6,859 nt of DNA from Limnohabitans sp. (GTDB taxonomy: Bacteria; Pseudomonadota; Gammaproteobacteria; Burkholderiales; Burkholderiaceae_C), in NCBI GenBank assembly GCA_023260735.1, contig JALQUL010000116.1, positions 1 through 6,859 of the forward strand, written 5' to 3'. Of the stretch, positions 1 to 5,421 are shown one piece after another. Under the pieces are notes generated by a model that had not been told where the DNA came from, searched no databases, and was given only the letters and a program-made list of their open reading frames with translations. The translations under genes and the position numbers were made by a program. Each line of letters opens with the position of its first letter. The first letter of the stretch is position 1.

Positions 1-46
1 CTTTTTTATTTTTGGAAATTAATATTTATTAGTAAGGAAATTCACT

Positions 47-1333
47 ATGCACCATCTTATTATTGGCGCGGGACCTGCCGGTGTCATTGCTGCAGAAACT
101 ATTCGTAAAAACTCACCTAATTCGGTGATTACCATGATCGGTGATGAAGCATATGCACCTTATTCTCGAATGGCAATTCCTTATATGCTAATAGGCAATA
201 TAGAGCAACAAGGCACTTATTTGCGAAAAGATGCTCATCACTTTAAGAATTTAAATATTAATTTAATTTCTGCACAAGTGGCCTCTATTAACACCACTGG
301 CAAAAAAGTAATCACTCAAAATGGCCAAGAGTTTGATTATGATAAGTTATTAATAGCGACAGGTTCTGTCCCTGCAAGTGCTCCAATTGAAGGTATTCAT
401 TTGCCGGGTGTTTATCCCTGCTGGACCTTAGATCATGCTAAAAAAATAATGGAATTGGCTCAACCTGGTGCAAAAGTTTTGCAGATGGGAGCTGGTTTTA
501 TTGGTTGTATTATTATGGAAGCATTAGCCTCACGAGGTGTGCAATTATCGGTAGTAGAAATGGGTGACCGAATGGTACCGCGTATGATGGGACCTGCTGC
601 TGGCTCTATGATTAAAGCTTGGGTACAAGCCAAAGGTGTACAAGTTTATACCAGTACCAAAGTGCTTAAAATTGAAGCCAATACAGGTGGTCAACATGCC
701 TTAATAGCCCATTTATCTAATGGCCAAACCTTAGAGCTTGATTTAATTATTAGTGCAACAGGTGTTAAACCAAATATTAGTTTCATAAAAGATTCTGGAT
801 TAAAAATCGATCATGGTATTTTAACCAATGCCAATATGCAAACTAATTTGCCTGATGTGTTTGCGGCTGGAGATTGCGCTCAAGCATTTGATGCGCATAG
901 CGGCAATCAAATTGTGAGTGCTATTCAACCTAATGCCGCGGAGCAAGCTCGTAGTGCTGCTTTTGCAATGTTGGGACGTACAAGTGCACTGCGTCGTGTT
1001 ACACAAATCAATGTGCTTGATACTTTGGGTTTAATTTCTACTAGTTTTGGTGATTGGGAGGGCGTAGCCGGTGGGCAACATTCGGAATTAACTGATACTG
1101 TTCATTCCAAGCATATTAGCTTGCAGTTCAAAGATGACTTATTAGTGGGCTCTAATACTGTTGGTTGGACTGAAAATGTAGGTGCTTTAAGAGGCTTGAT
1201 TGAGGGGCAGTTGCGTTTGGGTGAATGGAAGGAAAAACTCTTACAAGACCCCACTTTATTTGCCTCTGCATTTACCGCCTGTAGCTCCCATCAGGAAGCT
1301 TGGACTGGTGCACAAGATGAAAGAAGGCGTTGA
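47..1333 (+). CDS. FAD-dependent NAD(P)H oxidoreductase (pyridine nucleotide-disulfide oxidoreductase superfamily)
   Basis: This is a soluble 428-residue flavoprotein that probably moves electrons between NAD(H) and a partner protein. A Rossmann FAD motif GAGPAG lies at residues 7-12, the LLIATG motif at 101-106, a second nucleotide motif GAGFIG at 148-153, and the FAD-closing motif DVFAAGDC at 270-277. Glu171 at the end of the second strand of the NAD domain suggests NADH rather than NADPH. The late block QPNAAEQARSAA (294-305) and a C-terminal domain from about 310 complete the family architecture. There is no CxxC redox pair, so it is not a disulfide reductase. The start is supported by AAGGAA at 34-39, seven bases before the ATG. 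Together with the MoaD-like gene downstream it resembles AorC, the FAD/NAD subunit of bacterial tungsten aldehyde oxidoreductase; that is inference. A ferredoxin or rubredoxin reductase, or an NADH oxidase-like enzyme, remains possible. The gene is followed by a terminator. Confidence 0.88.
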   Translation: MHHLIIGAGPAGVIAAETIRKNSPNSVITMIGDEAYAPYSRMAIPYMLIGNIEQQGTYLRKDAHHFKNLNINLISAQVASINTTGKKVITQNGQEFDYDKLLIATGSVPASAPIEGIHLPGVYPCWTLDHAKKIMELAQPGAKVLQMGAGFIGCIIMEALASRGVQLSVVEMGDRMVPRMMGPAAGSMIKAWVQAKGVQVYTSTKVLKIEANTGGQHALIAHLSNGQTLELDLIISATGVKPNISFIKDSGLKIDHGILTNANMQTNLPDVFAAGDCAQAFDAHSGNQIVSAIQPNAAEQARSAAFAMLGRTSALRRVTQINVLDTLGLISTSFGDWEGVAGGQHSELTDTVHSKHISLQFKDDLLVGSNTVGWTENVGALRGLIEGQLRLGEWKEKLLQDPTLFASAFTACSSHQEAWTGAQDERRR

Positions 1334-1363
1334 CCAAGAATAGGCAAAAATAGGCATATTTTT

Positions 1364-1403
1364 AAAACTACTTTTCTGTAGTTGCTAGAGAAGTAGTTTT
1401 TAT
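1364..1403 (+). terminator. Intrinsic terminator after the flavoprotein gene
   Basis: Arms AAAACTACTTTTCT (1364-1377) and AGAGAAGTAGTTTT (1387-1400) form a 14-bp stem with a single U-G wobble and a 9-base loop. The stem's T run continues as TTTTT at 1397-1401. It lies 30 bases after the flavoprotein stop codon and should separate that transcript from the MoaD-like gene. The stem is mostly A-T at its base, so its strength comes from length rather than G-C content. On the opposite strand the stem is not followed by more T, so it looks one-directional. Confidence 0.75.
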
Positions 1404-1449
1404 CAGATATTTGGTGTTTAAGAGTTTTAATTTGAGTTATAGACAAGAA

Positions 1450-1479
1450 TTGACACTATAGCCTGCTTGCCTTTTTACT
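1450..1479 (+). promoter_or_regulatory. Candidate sigma-70 promoter for the MoaD-like gene
   Basis: A perfect TTGACA -35 box at 1450-1455 is followed after 18 bases by TTTACT (1474-1479), which matches TATAAT at four of six positions. An alternative -10 element, TATTAT at 1483-1488, lies too far (27 bases) from this -35 box and would need another partner. The position, just after a terminator and about 60 bases before the next start codon, fits a new transcription unit. The boxes were judged by eye. The rest of the 1334-1535 gap shows only a short TAGGCA direct repeat (1341-1346 and 1351-1356). Confidence 0.4.
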
Positions 1480-1535
1480 TTGTATTATGATGGGTTCAGC
1501 TTCTTAATTTCCTCACTCAATCAACTTCATTTTTT

Positions 1536-1790
1536 ATGCAAATTACCTTTAAATTATTTGCTTCTTTGTCGGACTATTTACCTAGTGAAGCAAAATATGC
1601 TAACCAGGTTTTATATCCTTTAAAAGAAAATCAAACGGTTCAACAAATTATTGAAGCTTTTCAATTACCAGATAAATTAGTGCATCTGGTTTTAGTAAAT
1701 GGAGTTTATATTTATCCCCAACAAAGGCAAACTCATGTTTTAAAAGACCAAGATGTATTGGCTATTTGGCCTCCGATTGCGGGTGGATAA
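1536..1790 (+). CDS. MoaD-type sulfur-carrier protein (MoaD/ThiS family)
   Basis: This is an 84-residue beta-grasp protein. The N-terminus ITFKLFASLSDYLP fits the first strand and helix of MoaD, and the C-terminus DVLAIWPPIAGG matches the MoaD ending, in which a PP-x-A-G-G tail carries the thiocarboxylate on the final glycine. ThiS proteins normally end differently, so a pterin-cofactor role is more likely than thiazole synthesis. In the family, MoaD donates sulfur to form the molybdopterin dithiolene, working with MoaE after activation by an E1-like enzyme. No moaE or moeB is in the window, so this may be a dedicated paralogue serving a tungsten or molybdenum enzyme. No Shine-Dalgarno sequence is visible: the start follows a pyrimidine-rich leader ending in six T. 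The N-terminal family match supports this ATG anyway. The stop overlaps the next start (TAATG). Confidence 0.87.
   Translation: MQITFKLFASLSDYLPSEAKYANQVLYPLKENQTVQQIIEAFQLPDKLVHLVLVNGVYIYPQQRQTHVLKDQDVLAIWPPIAGG
1782..1787 (+). promoter_or_regulatory. Ribosome binding site built into the diglycine codons of the MoaD-like gene
   Basis: The last two glycine codons, GGT GGA, lie two bases before the ATG at 1790 and offer the only purine-rich SD-like tract there. The preceding base is also G. This supports a start at 1790 rather than the in-frame TTG at 1766, which would add eight residues overlapping the MoaD coding region with no obvious site before it. The spacing is shorter than ideal, so re-initiation by terminating ribosomes at TAATG is probably the main mechanism. 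Confidence 0.4.
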
Positions 1791-2089
1791 TGCAATCATT
1801 TTATGCAATGCAATTTACCCGCGAAATGGGGTGTACCGAACTTGAATGGTTGGGTTGGCTAGATGCAGCGATGGGCGATGTAGTCTGGCAAAAACACAGT
1901 AGCAGTTTAGAAGCTAAAATTTTTGATGGCCAATTAAATATAACGTGGCAGGTCATTGCTGACAGAAAAATCGCTCTTATGCGTATGCCTGTTTTAAAAG
2001 TGAACTTTGTTTTTCAAAATGTCTCTGATGAACAACGTTACACATTTATGAAGCGCTTTGATTTATATATGCAACGCGGCGGTGGTTAA
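1790..2089 (+). CDS. Uncharacterised 99-residue protein coupled to the MoaD-like gene, ending in three glycines
   Basis: I do not recognise this protein with certainty. It is soluble, with no signal peptide or membrane segment. The N-terminal part (residues 9-29, including FTREMGCTELEWLGWLDAAMG) is Trp-rich and probably helical. Residues 31-77 are rich in likely beta strands. A final amphipathic helix (79-96) carries MKRFDLYMQR and then three glycines at the very end. A single cysteine sits at position 15. The start at 1790 shares bases with the preceding stop codon (TAATG), so it is almost certainly co-translated with the MoaD-like protein and may act with it. The glycine tail resembles that of a sulfur carrier, but the rest of the chain does not look like MoaD or ThiS. 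It is too short and lacks the pattern of MoaE. It ends 40 bp from the convergent SDR gene with no clear terminator between them. Confidence 0.75.
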   Translation: MQSFYAMQFTREMGCTELEWLGWLDAAMGDVVWQKHSSSLEAKIFDGQLNITWQVIADRKIALMRMPVLKVNFVFQNVSDEQRYTFMKRFDLYMQRGGG

Positions 2090-2129
2090 AATACATTGGG
2101 CACGCCCTAAGGTATGCTTGCTGTATGGC

Positions 2130-2915
2130 TTATTCTTTGCTACGATGTTTTCTTGGCCTACCCGACAATAACTGATCAAAAACAAAATTGGGTAAAAGTC
2201 TTAATAATTGAGCAACAACCCCCATTTGCCAAGGAATAACCGTATAACTTTTCTCTGCTTGAATAGCGGTAAAGGCTTTATCGGCAAAATGCGCTACTGG
2301 CATTAAAAAAGGCATTCTGTATTTATTTTCTTGAGTAAGAGGTGTATCAATATAGCCGGGTGAAATGGTTACAACCCTGACTCTATCTTGTCTTAACTCA
2401 CCTCTTAAACTTTCCAAATAACTGATAACACCTGACTTGCTAGCGCAATAAGCGCCATGCCCAGGCAAGCCTCGAATTCCTGCAACACTGGCTATGCCGA
2501 CTAAAGTGCCACTTTTGCGAGTTTGCATAGCTTGGATAAACGGGGAGAAAGTGGCAGCAACCCCTGTAATATTAGTTTGTAAAACCTGAGCCATAACATC
2601 TATATCTGATTCAACCGAGCTGTCGATACCAATGCTAATGCCTGCATTAGCTATTACCACTTGAGGAAGCCCTTGTTGTTCTATACATTTTTTTCCTGCA
2701 GTAATAATACTGGCATTGATGGCAACATCAGCTTGGTAAACTGCAAACATATTGGACGGTATATTATTTTGTTCAGCCCATTCTTGCTCTGCTTGAGTTC
2801 TACGTGCCACCAAGGCCAGTTGATAACCGGCTTGAAAATAACGCAAGGCCAGAGCTTGTCCTATACCACTTGAAGCGCCAGTGATGAATAAAAGGGGTAC
2901 TTGATTTGTATTCAT
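2130..2915 (-). CDS. SDR-family NAD(P)-dependent oxidoreductase
   Basis: This is a 261-residue classical short-chain dehydrogenase/reductase. The cofactor motif TGASSGIG is at residues 12-19, NAG at 90-92, the structural Asn at 115, catalytic Ser143, and the YxxxK pair Tyr156 and Lys160, followed by PG at 186-187. Arg38 and Arg39 after the second strand favour NADP(H). The C-terminal region (about 200-250) is hydrophobic and may form the substrate pocket or touch the membrane, and the tail RPRKHRSK is strongly basic. The substrate cannot be told from sequence. The start overlaps the lptC stop by ATGA, so it is translated with lptC as the last gene of the operon. That position is normally held by lptA in this kind of cluster. 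A role in lipid or envelope metabolism is possible but is guesswork from context. Confidence 0.9.
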   Translation of the reverse strand: MNTNQVPLLFITGASSGIGQALALRYFQAGYQLALVARRTQAEQEWAEQNNIPSNMFAVYQADVAINASIITAGKKCIEQQGLPQVVIANAGISIGIDSSVESDIDVMAQVLQTNITGVAATFSPFIQAMQTRKSGTLVGIASVAGIRGLPGHGAYCASKSGVISYLESLRGELRQDRVRVVTISPGYIDTPLTQENKYRMPFLMPVAHFADKAFTAIQAEKSYTVIPWQMGVVAQLLRLLPNFVFDQLLSGRPRKHRSKE

Positions 2916-3541
2916 TTAGTTTTGCCGGCTAGTGTTACTTTTACCCCATTACCCAAGTTAATGATACCGGTTCTATTATCGTAATTTAGATTGTTAGCAG
3001 TAAATTGATTATTCCCTTGCGTCACCTTAATAGGCTGATTACTACTAATTTTTTGGTCATCTACATCAATTTCTAGAAATTCACCTTGGAAATTGACTGG
3101 CGTTTTTTTACCACTTGCTACTTTTGAAGGATCAACAGGTTCTCTGGTAATAATGGCTTGACCCATGAGTAGAACTTGATTGCCATCAGGTTTACGAATC
3201 GCTTTTTCAGCGGTTCCGTGTGTGACAAAACCTTCAATACTAATGGATTTAGCCTGAATTTTTGAAATTTCTAGTTCGTTTTTATCTGGATAATGGTTAG
3301 CAAGCTCACCAATAATTTCACTCTTTAATAAATTAGTTTTTGCATCGTATTGCCGAGTAGCAAAGCTTCTTAAAAAATAATCTGGCTCCGAACTCACGAT
3401 GTTTTTTTTCTTATTTATTTTATTAATGGGAGTGTTTTGATAAAGCCAATAACTGCCTAAAGCCAGTATTCCCATTAGTAACACAGGTAGTATTAAATAA
3501 ACTTTATCAATAATACTGTGGAAATTTATTTTAGAATTCAT
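2912..3541 (-). CDS. lptC: LPS export protein LptC
   Basis: This 209-residue bitopic inner-membrane protein passes LPS from the LptBFG transporter to LptA in the periplasm. One membrane segment lies near residues 13-35, followed by the basic linker KINKKKN and a periplasmic domain with family patterns: EPDYFLRSFATRQYD (52-66), HYPD (83-86), GQAIITREP (127-135), GEFLEIDVDDQKISSNQPI (153-171) and FTANNLNYDNRTGIINL (180-196). The start at 3541 is chosen over an in-frame ATG at 3601. It has an AAGGA site nine bases upstream, overlaps the kdsC stop by ATGA, and gives the family's usual length (E. coli LptC has 191 residues). The 20 extra residues of the longer version lie inside kdsC. The gene contains an A8 run (3402-3409, plus-strand T) in the linker codons. 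lptA and lptB, which usually follow, are not here. Confidence 0.93.
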   Translation of the reverse strand: MNSKINFHSIIDKVYLILPVLLMGILALGSYWLYQNTPINKINKKKNIVSSEPDYFLRSFATRQYDAKTNLLKSEIIGELANHYPDKNELEISKIQAKSISIEGFVTHGTAEKAIRKPDGNQVLLMGQAIITREPVDPSKVASGKKTPVNFQGEFLEIDVDDQKISSNQPIKVTQGNNQFTANNLNYDNRTGIINLGNGVKVTLAGKTK

Positions 3542-4143
3542 AGAGAGTAGTCCTTTTGGGTATAGGTCTTTAGAATTGTTTGGTAAGCCCCATTGGCACA
3601 AAGTAATAAATCACACAGTTCACGAACTGCTCCATGACCACCTTCAAATTGAGAAATCCAGTCAGATCGTTCTAATACTTCAATATGAGCATTTTTGGGC
3701 GCGGTGGCTAATTGACTTCTGCATAATAAAGGTAAATCGGGCCAATCATCTCCCATGGTAGCAGTTTGACTCCAATTGAAATGTAATCTTTGATGGAGTT
3801 CAAGGGCACATTTTAGTTTGCTCTCATTGCCTAAATAAAAATGTTCTATGCCAAGTGTTTTTAATCTTTGGCGCAGTGGTAGGGAATCTCTGCCAGAAAT
3901 AATGGCGGGTGTAATGCCAACTTCCATGAGCATTTTTAAACCGTGACCATCTAGTGTATTAAAGCGCTTAATGGTTTCAGTGGCAATACGTGAGTCATCT
4001 TTCGCCGTTTCAGCAAAAAAAAGTCCACCATCGGTAAGTACACCATCTACATCTAACAAGAGCAACTTGATATTTTGAGCTTTTAATAATAATTCGGGGG
4101 CAAAAGAAATTCTTGCTTTTTGCTGATGAGATAAGGAAGTCAT
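3538..4143 (-). CDS. kdsC: KDO-8-phosphate phosphatase KdsC (HAD family)
   Basis: This cytoplasmic enzyme of 201 residues removes the phosphate from 3-deoxy-D-manno-octulosonate 8-phosphate to give KDO for LPS core synthesis. HAD motif I is DVDGVLTDG at 31-39, with nucleophile Asp31 and acid/base Asp33. Motif II is Ser83 in IISGR, the motif III lysine is probably Lys109 in GNESK, and motif IV is GDDWPD at 131-136. The C-terminal GGHGAVRELCDLLL (168-181) is also typical. The roughly 30-residue lead before motif I matches E. coli KdsC, which supports this ATG even though no Shine-Dalgarno sequence is seen in the T-rich stretch before it. Between motif I and the FNTLDG block there are about eight more residues than in E. 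coli KdsC, in the flap hairpin. It lies 39 bp after kdsD and overlaps lptC by ATGA. Confidence 0.95.
   Translation of the reverse strand: MTSLSHQQKARISFAPELLLKAQNIKLLLLDVDGVLTDGGLFFAETAKDDSRIATETIKRFNTLDGHGLKMLMEVGITPAIISGRDSLPLRQRLKTLGIEHFYLGNESKLKCALELHQRLHFNWSQTATMGDDWPDLPLLCRSQLATAPKNAHIEVLERSDWISQFEGGHGAVRELCDLLLCANGAYQTILKTYTQKDYSL
3551..3557 (-). promoter_or_regulatory. Ribosome binding site fixing the lptC start
   Basis: On the minus strand the tract AAAAGGA ends nine bases before the ATG at 3541. It is the clearest Shine-Dalgarno sequence in the minus-strand operon. It lies inside the 3' end of kdsC and identifies 3541, not 3601, as the lptC start. Confidence 0.65.
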
Positions 4144-4169
4144 AAAAAATAATCTAATGAAGGGGGTAA

Positions 4170-4181
4170 TGACTTAAGTCA
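4170..4181. repeat. 12-bp perfect palindrome between kdsD and kdsC
   Basis: TGACTTAAGTCA is a perfect palindrome in the 39-bp gap between the kdsD stop and the kdsC start. It has no loop and no following T run, so it is not a terminator. Its half-site TGACTT recurs just inside the kdsD 3' end (4188-4193). It could be a protein-binding site or chance. Confidence 0.35.
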
Positions 4182-4182
4182 A

Positions 4183-5169
4183 TTAGATGACTTTTGCACG
4201 AAGCAAATCGTGGGTATTGAGCGAACCCACCAATTCTTCTTTGTCATTTACCACTAATATACTGTTAATTCTAAACTCTTCCATGAGTTGTGCTGCTTCA
4301 ACCGCCAAAGCACTAGCATAAATTGTTTGTGGTGCCGGTTTCATGATTTTTTCTGCGTTAAGACTTAATAATTCTTTACCGCTTTCAATTAATCTTCTTA
4401 AGTCCCCGTCAGTGAAAATACCTAATACCTTGTTGTCTGGACTTATCACAGCAGAAGCTCCCAAGCCTTTTGCACTCATTTCTTTCATGATTTGTGCCAA
4501 GGAGGCGTTGACCAAAACTTTAGGCGTTTCATGTAGGGGACGCATAACATCAGAAACATGGGTTAATAAACGCCGACCTAAAGCACCACCGGGATGAGAT
4601 ACGGCAAAATCATTTTCTTTAAAGCCTCTAGCATCTAATAGTGCAACCGCAAGTGCGTCCCCCATTGCCATTTGTGCCGTAGTACTAGCAGTGGGCGCCA
4701 AATTAAGAGGGCAAGCCTCACGAGTTACAGCACTATTGAGGACAAAATGGGCGTGTTTTGCTAAAGAACTATGAATGCCGCCTGTAATTGCAACTAATGG
4801 AACACCTAAACGAATAAGTGTAGGTAATATGGCATTGATTTCATCGGATTCACCGCTATTGGATATAGCGAGTACTAAATCAATGGCTTTAATCATACCT
4901 AAGTCGCCATGACTTGCTTCAGCCGGATGCACGAACATAGCTGGTGTACCGGTAGAGGCGAGGGTCGCTGCAATTTTACGACCTACATGACCGGCTTTTC
5001 CCATACCCATTACGACAACTCTACCACGTGTGTGCAAAATTTTTTCAACTACTTCAGCAAATGTAGGGCTGATTTGTTGTTTTAAACCTAATAGAGCTTG
5101 AGCTTCAATTTCAAATGTTTGATGCGCTAGTTGCAACGCTTGGGCAGGGTTAAAAGCAGGAAAAGTCAT
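4183..5169 (-). CDS. kdsD: D-arabinose-5-phosphate isomerase KdsD (SIS plus two CBS domains)
   Basis: This 328-residue cytoplasmic enzyme converts D-ribulose 5-phosphate to D-arabinose 5-phosphate, the first step towards KDO. The SIS domain spans about residues 40-180, with VVVMGMGKAGHVGRKIAATL (51-70) and the SNSGES phosphate loop (103-108). Active-site residues known from E. coli KdsD (Lys59, Glu111, Glu152, His193) align, shifted by one, with Lys58, Glu110, Glu151 and His192, the last in SHPGGALGRRLL. Two CBS repeats follow, at about 203-262 and 272-327. Length equals that of the E. coli enzyme (328). It is the first gene of the minus-strand operon. The bases before the ATG are two copies of TAAACGAG with only weak GAG as a ribosome site. 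The first and last codons lie in an 11-bp inverted repeat (4185-4195 and 5161-5171). Confidence 0.96.
   Translation of the reverse strand: MTFPAFNPAQALQLAHQTFEIEAQALLGLKQQISPTFAEVVEKILHTRGRVVVMGMGKAGHVGRKIAATLASTGTPAMFVHPAEASHGDLGMIKAIDLVLAISNSGESDEINAILPTLIRLGVPLVAITGGIHSSLAKHAHFVLNSAVTREACPLNLAPTASTTAQMAMGDALAVALLDARGFKENDFAVSHPGGALGRRLLTHVSDVMRPLHETPKVLVNASLAQIMKEMSAKGLGASAVISPDNKVLGIFTDGDLRRLIESGKELLSLNAEKIMKPAPQTIYASALAVEAAQLMEEFRINSILVVNDKEELVGSLNTHDLLRAKVI
4185..4195. repeat. 11-bp inverted repeat pair bracketing kdsD (partner at 5161-5171)
   Basis: AGATGACTTTT at 4185-4195 has its exact reverse complement at 5161-5171. On the kdsD coding strand the repeat covers the start codon at one end and the last sense codons with the first base of the stop at the other, so the two ends of the message could pair. 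An 11-bp match somewhere in a window this size is expected by chance; only the placement is notable. Confidence 0.4.
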
Positions 5170-5185
5170 CTCGTTTACTCGTTTA
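5170..5185. repeat. Tandem 8-bp duplication abutting the kdsD start codon
   Basis: CTCGTTTA occurs twice head to tail (5170-5177 and 5178-5185). On the coding strand this reads TAAACGAG twice, followed directly by ATG, so it occupies the whole ribosome-binding region. The outer copy puts GAG eight bases from the ATG, a reasonable though weak Shine-Dalgarno position. Confidence 0.6.
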
Positions 5186-5224
5186 AAAAGGATGGATTTT
5201 GGAATTTGAAATAGAACTTGATTT

Positions 5225-5237
5225 TAAGTCAGACTTA
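5225..5237. repeat. 13-bp inverted repeat in the kdsD leader
   Basis: TAAGTC and GACTTA flank a single central A, forming a near-palindrome of the size of a dimeric-repressor operator. It lies about 55 bp upstream of the kdsD start. Its half-site resembles those of the palindrome at 4170-4181, but in the opposite arrangement. No regulator can be named. Confidence 0.3.
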
Positions 5238-5385
5238 TGGATGTCTTGCACAAGCTAACAGTCGCATTACTTTGATTGCCTACTTTTTGCGAGTTGTTAG
5301 GATTGATCTTATGCCTTTTAGTCTACACAAATCAACATGCAAAAAATGATTTTTACTTAAATTGCTATTACATGAGGGGATTGTC

Positions 5386-5397
5386 ATGCCATTTTAG
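5386..5397 (+). other. Possible three-codon upstream reading frame (Met-Pro-Phe) before the antiporter gene
   Basis: ATG CCA TTT TAG is preceded by GAGGGGA (5374-5380), a better Shine-Dalgarno sequence than the one before the antiporter ATG at 5422, with five bases between them. It ends 24 bases before that ATG. It could capture or deliver ribosomes as a leader peptide, or it could be chance. Nothing shows that it is translated. Confidence 0.2.
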
Positions 5398-5421
5398 GTT
5401 TTAATCAGTTAAAGTTGAGCC

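Larger units (their letters stand above)
5170..5421. promoter_or_regulatory. Divergent promoter region of kdsD and the antiporter gene
   Basis: This 252-bp gap separates two genes read away from each other and must hold at least one promoter for each unless transcription starts inside a gene. By eye, a minus-strand candidate is TTGATT (5330-5335) with TAAGAT (5306-5311) at 18 bases. A plus-strand candidate is TTGTTA (5294-5299) with TTTAGT (5317-5322) at 17 bases. Both are imperfect, four of six in each box, and they overlap. The gap also holds a tandem 8-mer, a 13-bp inverted repeat and a tiny reading frame, listed separately. No RNA gene or riboswitch was recognised. Confidence 0.5.

Noticed and set aside
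821..1006. Short antisense frame within the flavoprotein gene
   Set aside because: Its translation is low-complexity and Ser/Thr/Cys-rich, and the opposite strand encodes conserved flavoprotein motifs throughout.
1341..1356. TAGGCA direct repeat after the flavoprotein stop
   Set aside because: Two six-base copies separated by four bases are too short to mean anything without conservation; there is no matching insertion-sequence end.
1766..1790. Longer version of the 99-residue protein starting at TTG 1766
   Set aside because: It would add eight residues wholly inside the MoaD-like gene, from a TTG without a visible ribosome site. The ATG in the TAATG junction is better.
2090..2129. Possible bidirectional terminator in the convergent gap (GGGC-AC-GCCC at 2098-2107)
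   Set aside because: The stem is only about four base pairs with an impossibly small loop, and no T run follows on either strand.
3400..3412. A8 run in lptC (coding strand A-AAA-AAC), formally a -1 frameshift heptamer
   Set aside because: The shifted frame stops after about two dozen codons with no recognisable product, the normal frame gives a complete LptC, and such A runs are common in AT-rich lysine/asparagine codons.
3542..3601. Longer LptC starting at the ATG at 3601
   Set aside because: The extra residues overlap kdsC coding sequence, do not resemble LptC, and would lie before the true ATG, which has an AAGGA site and an ATGA overlap.
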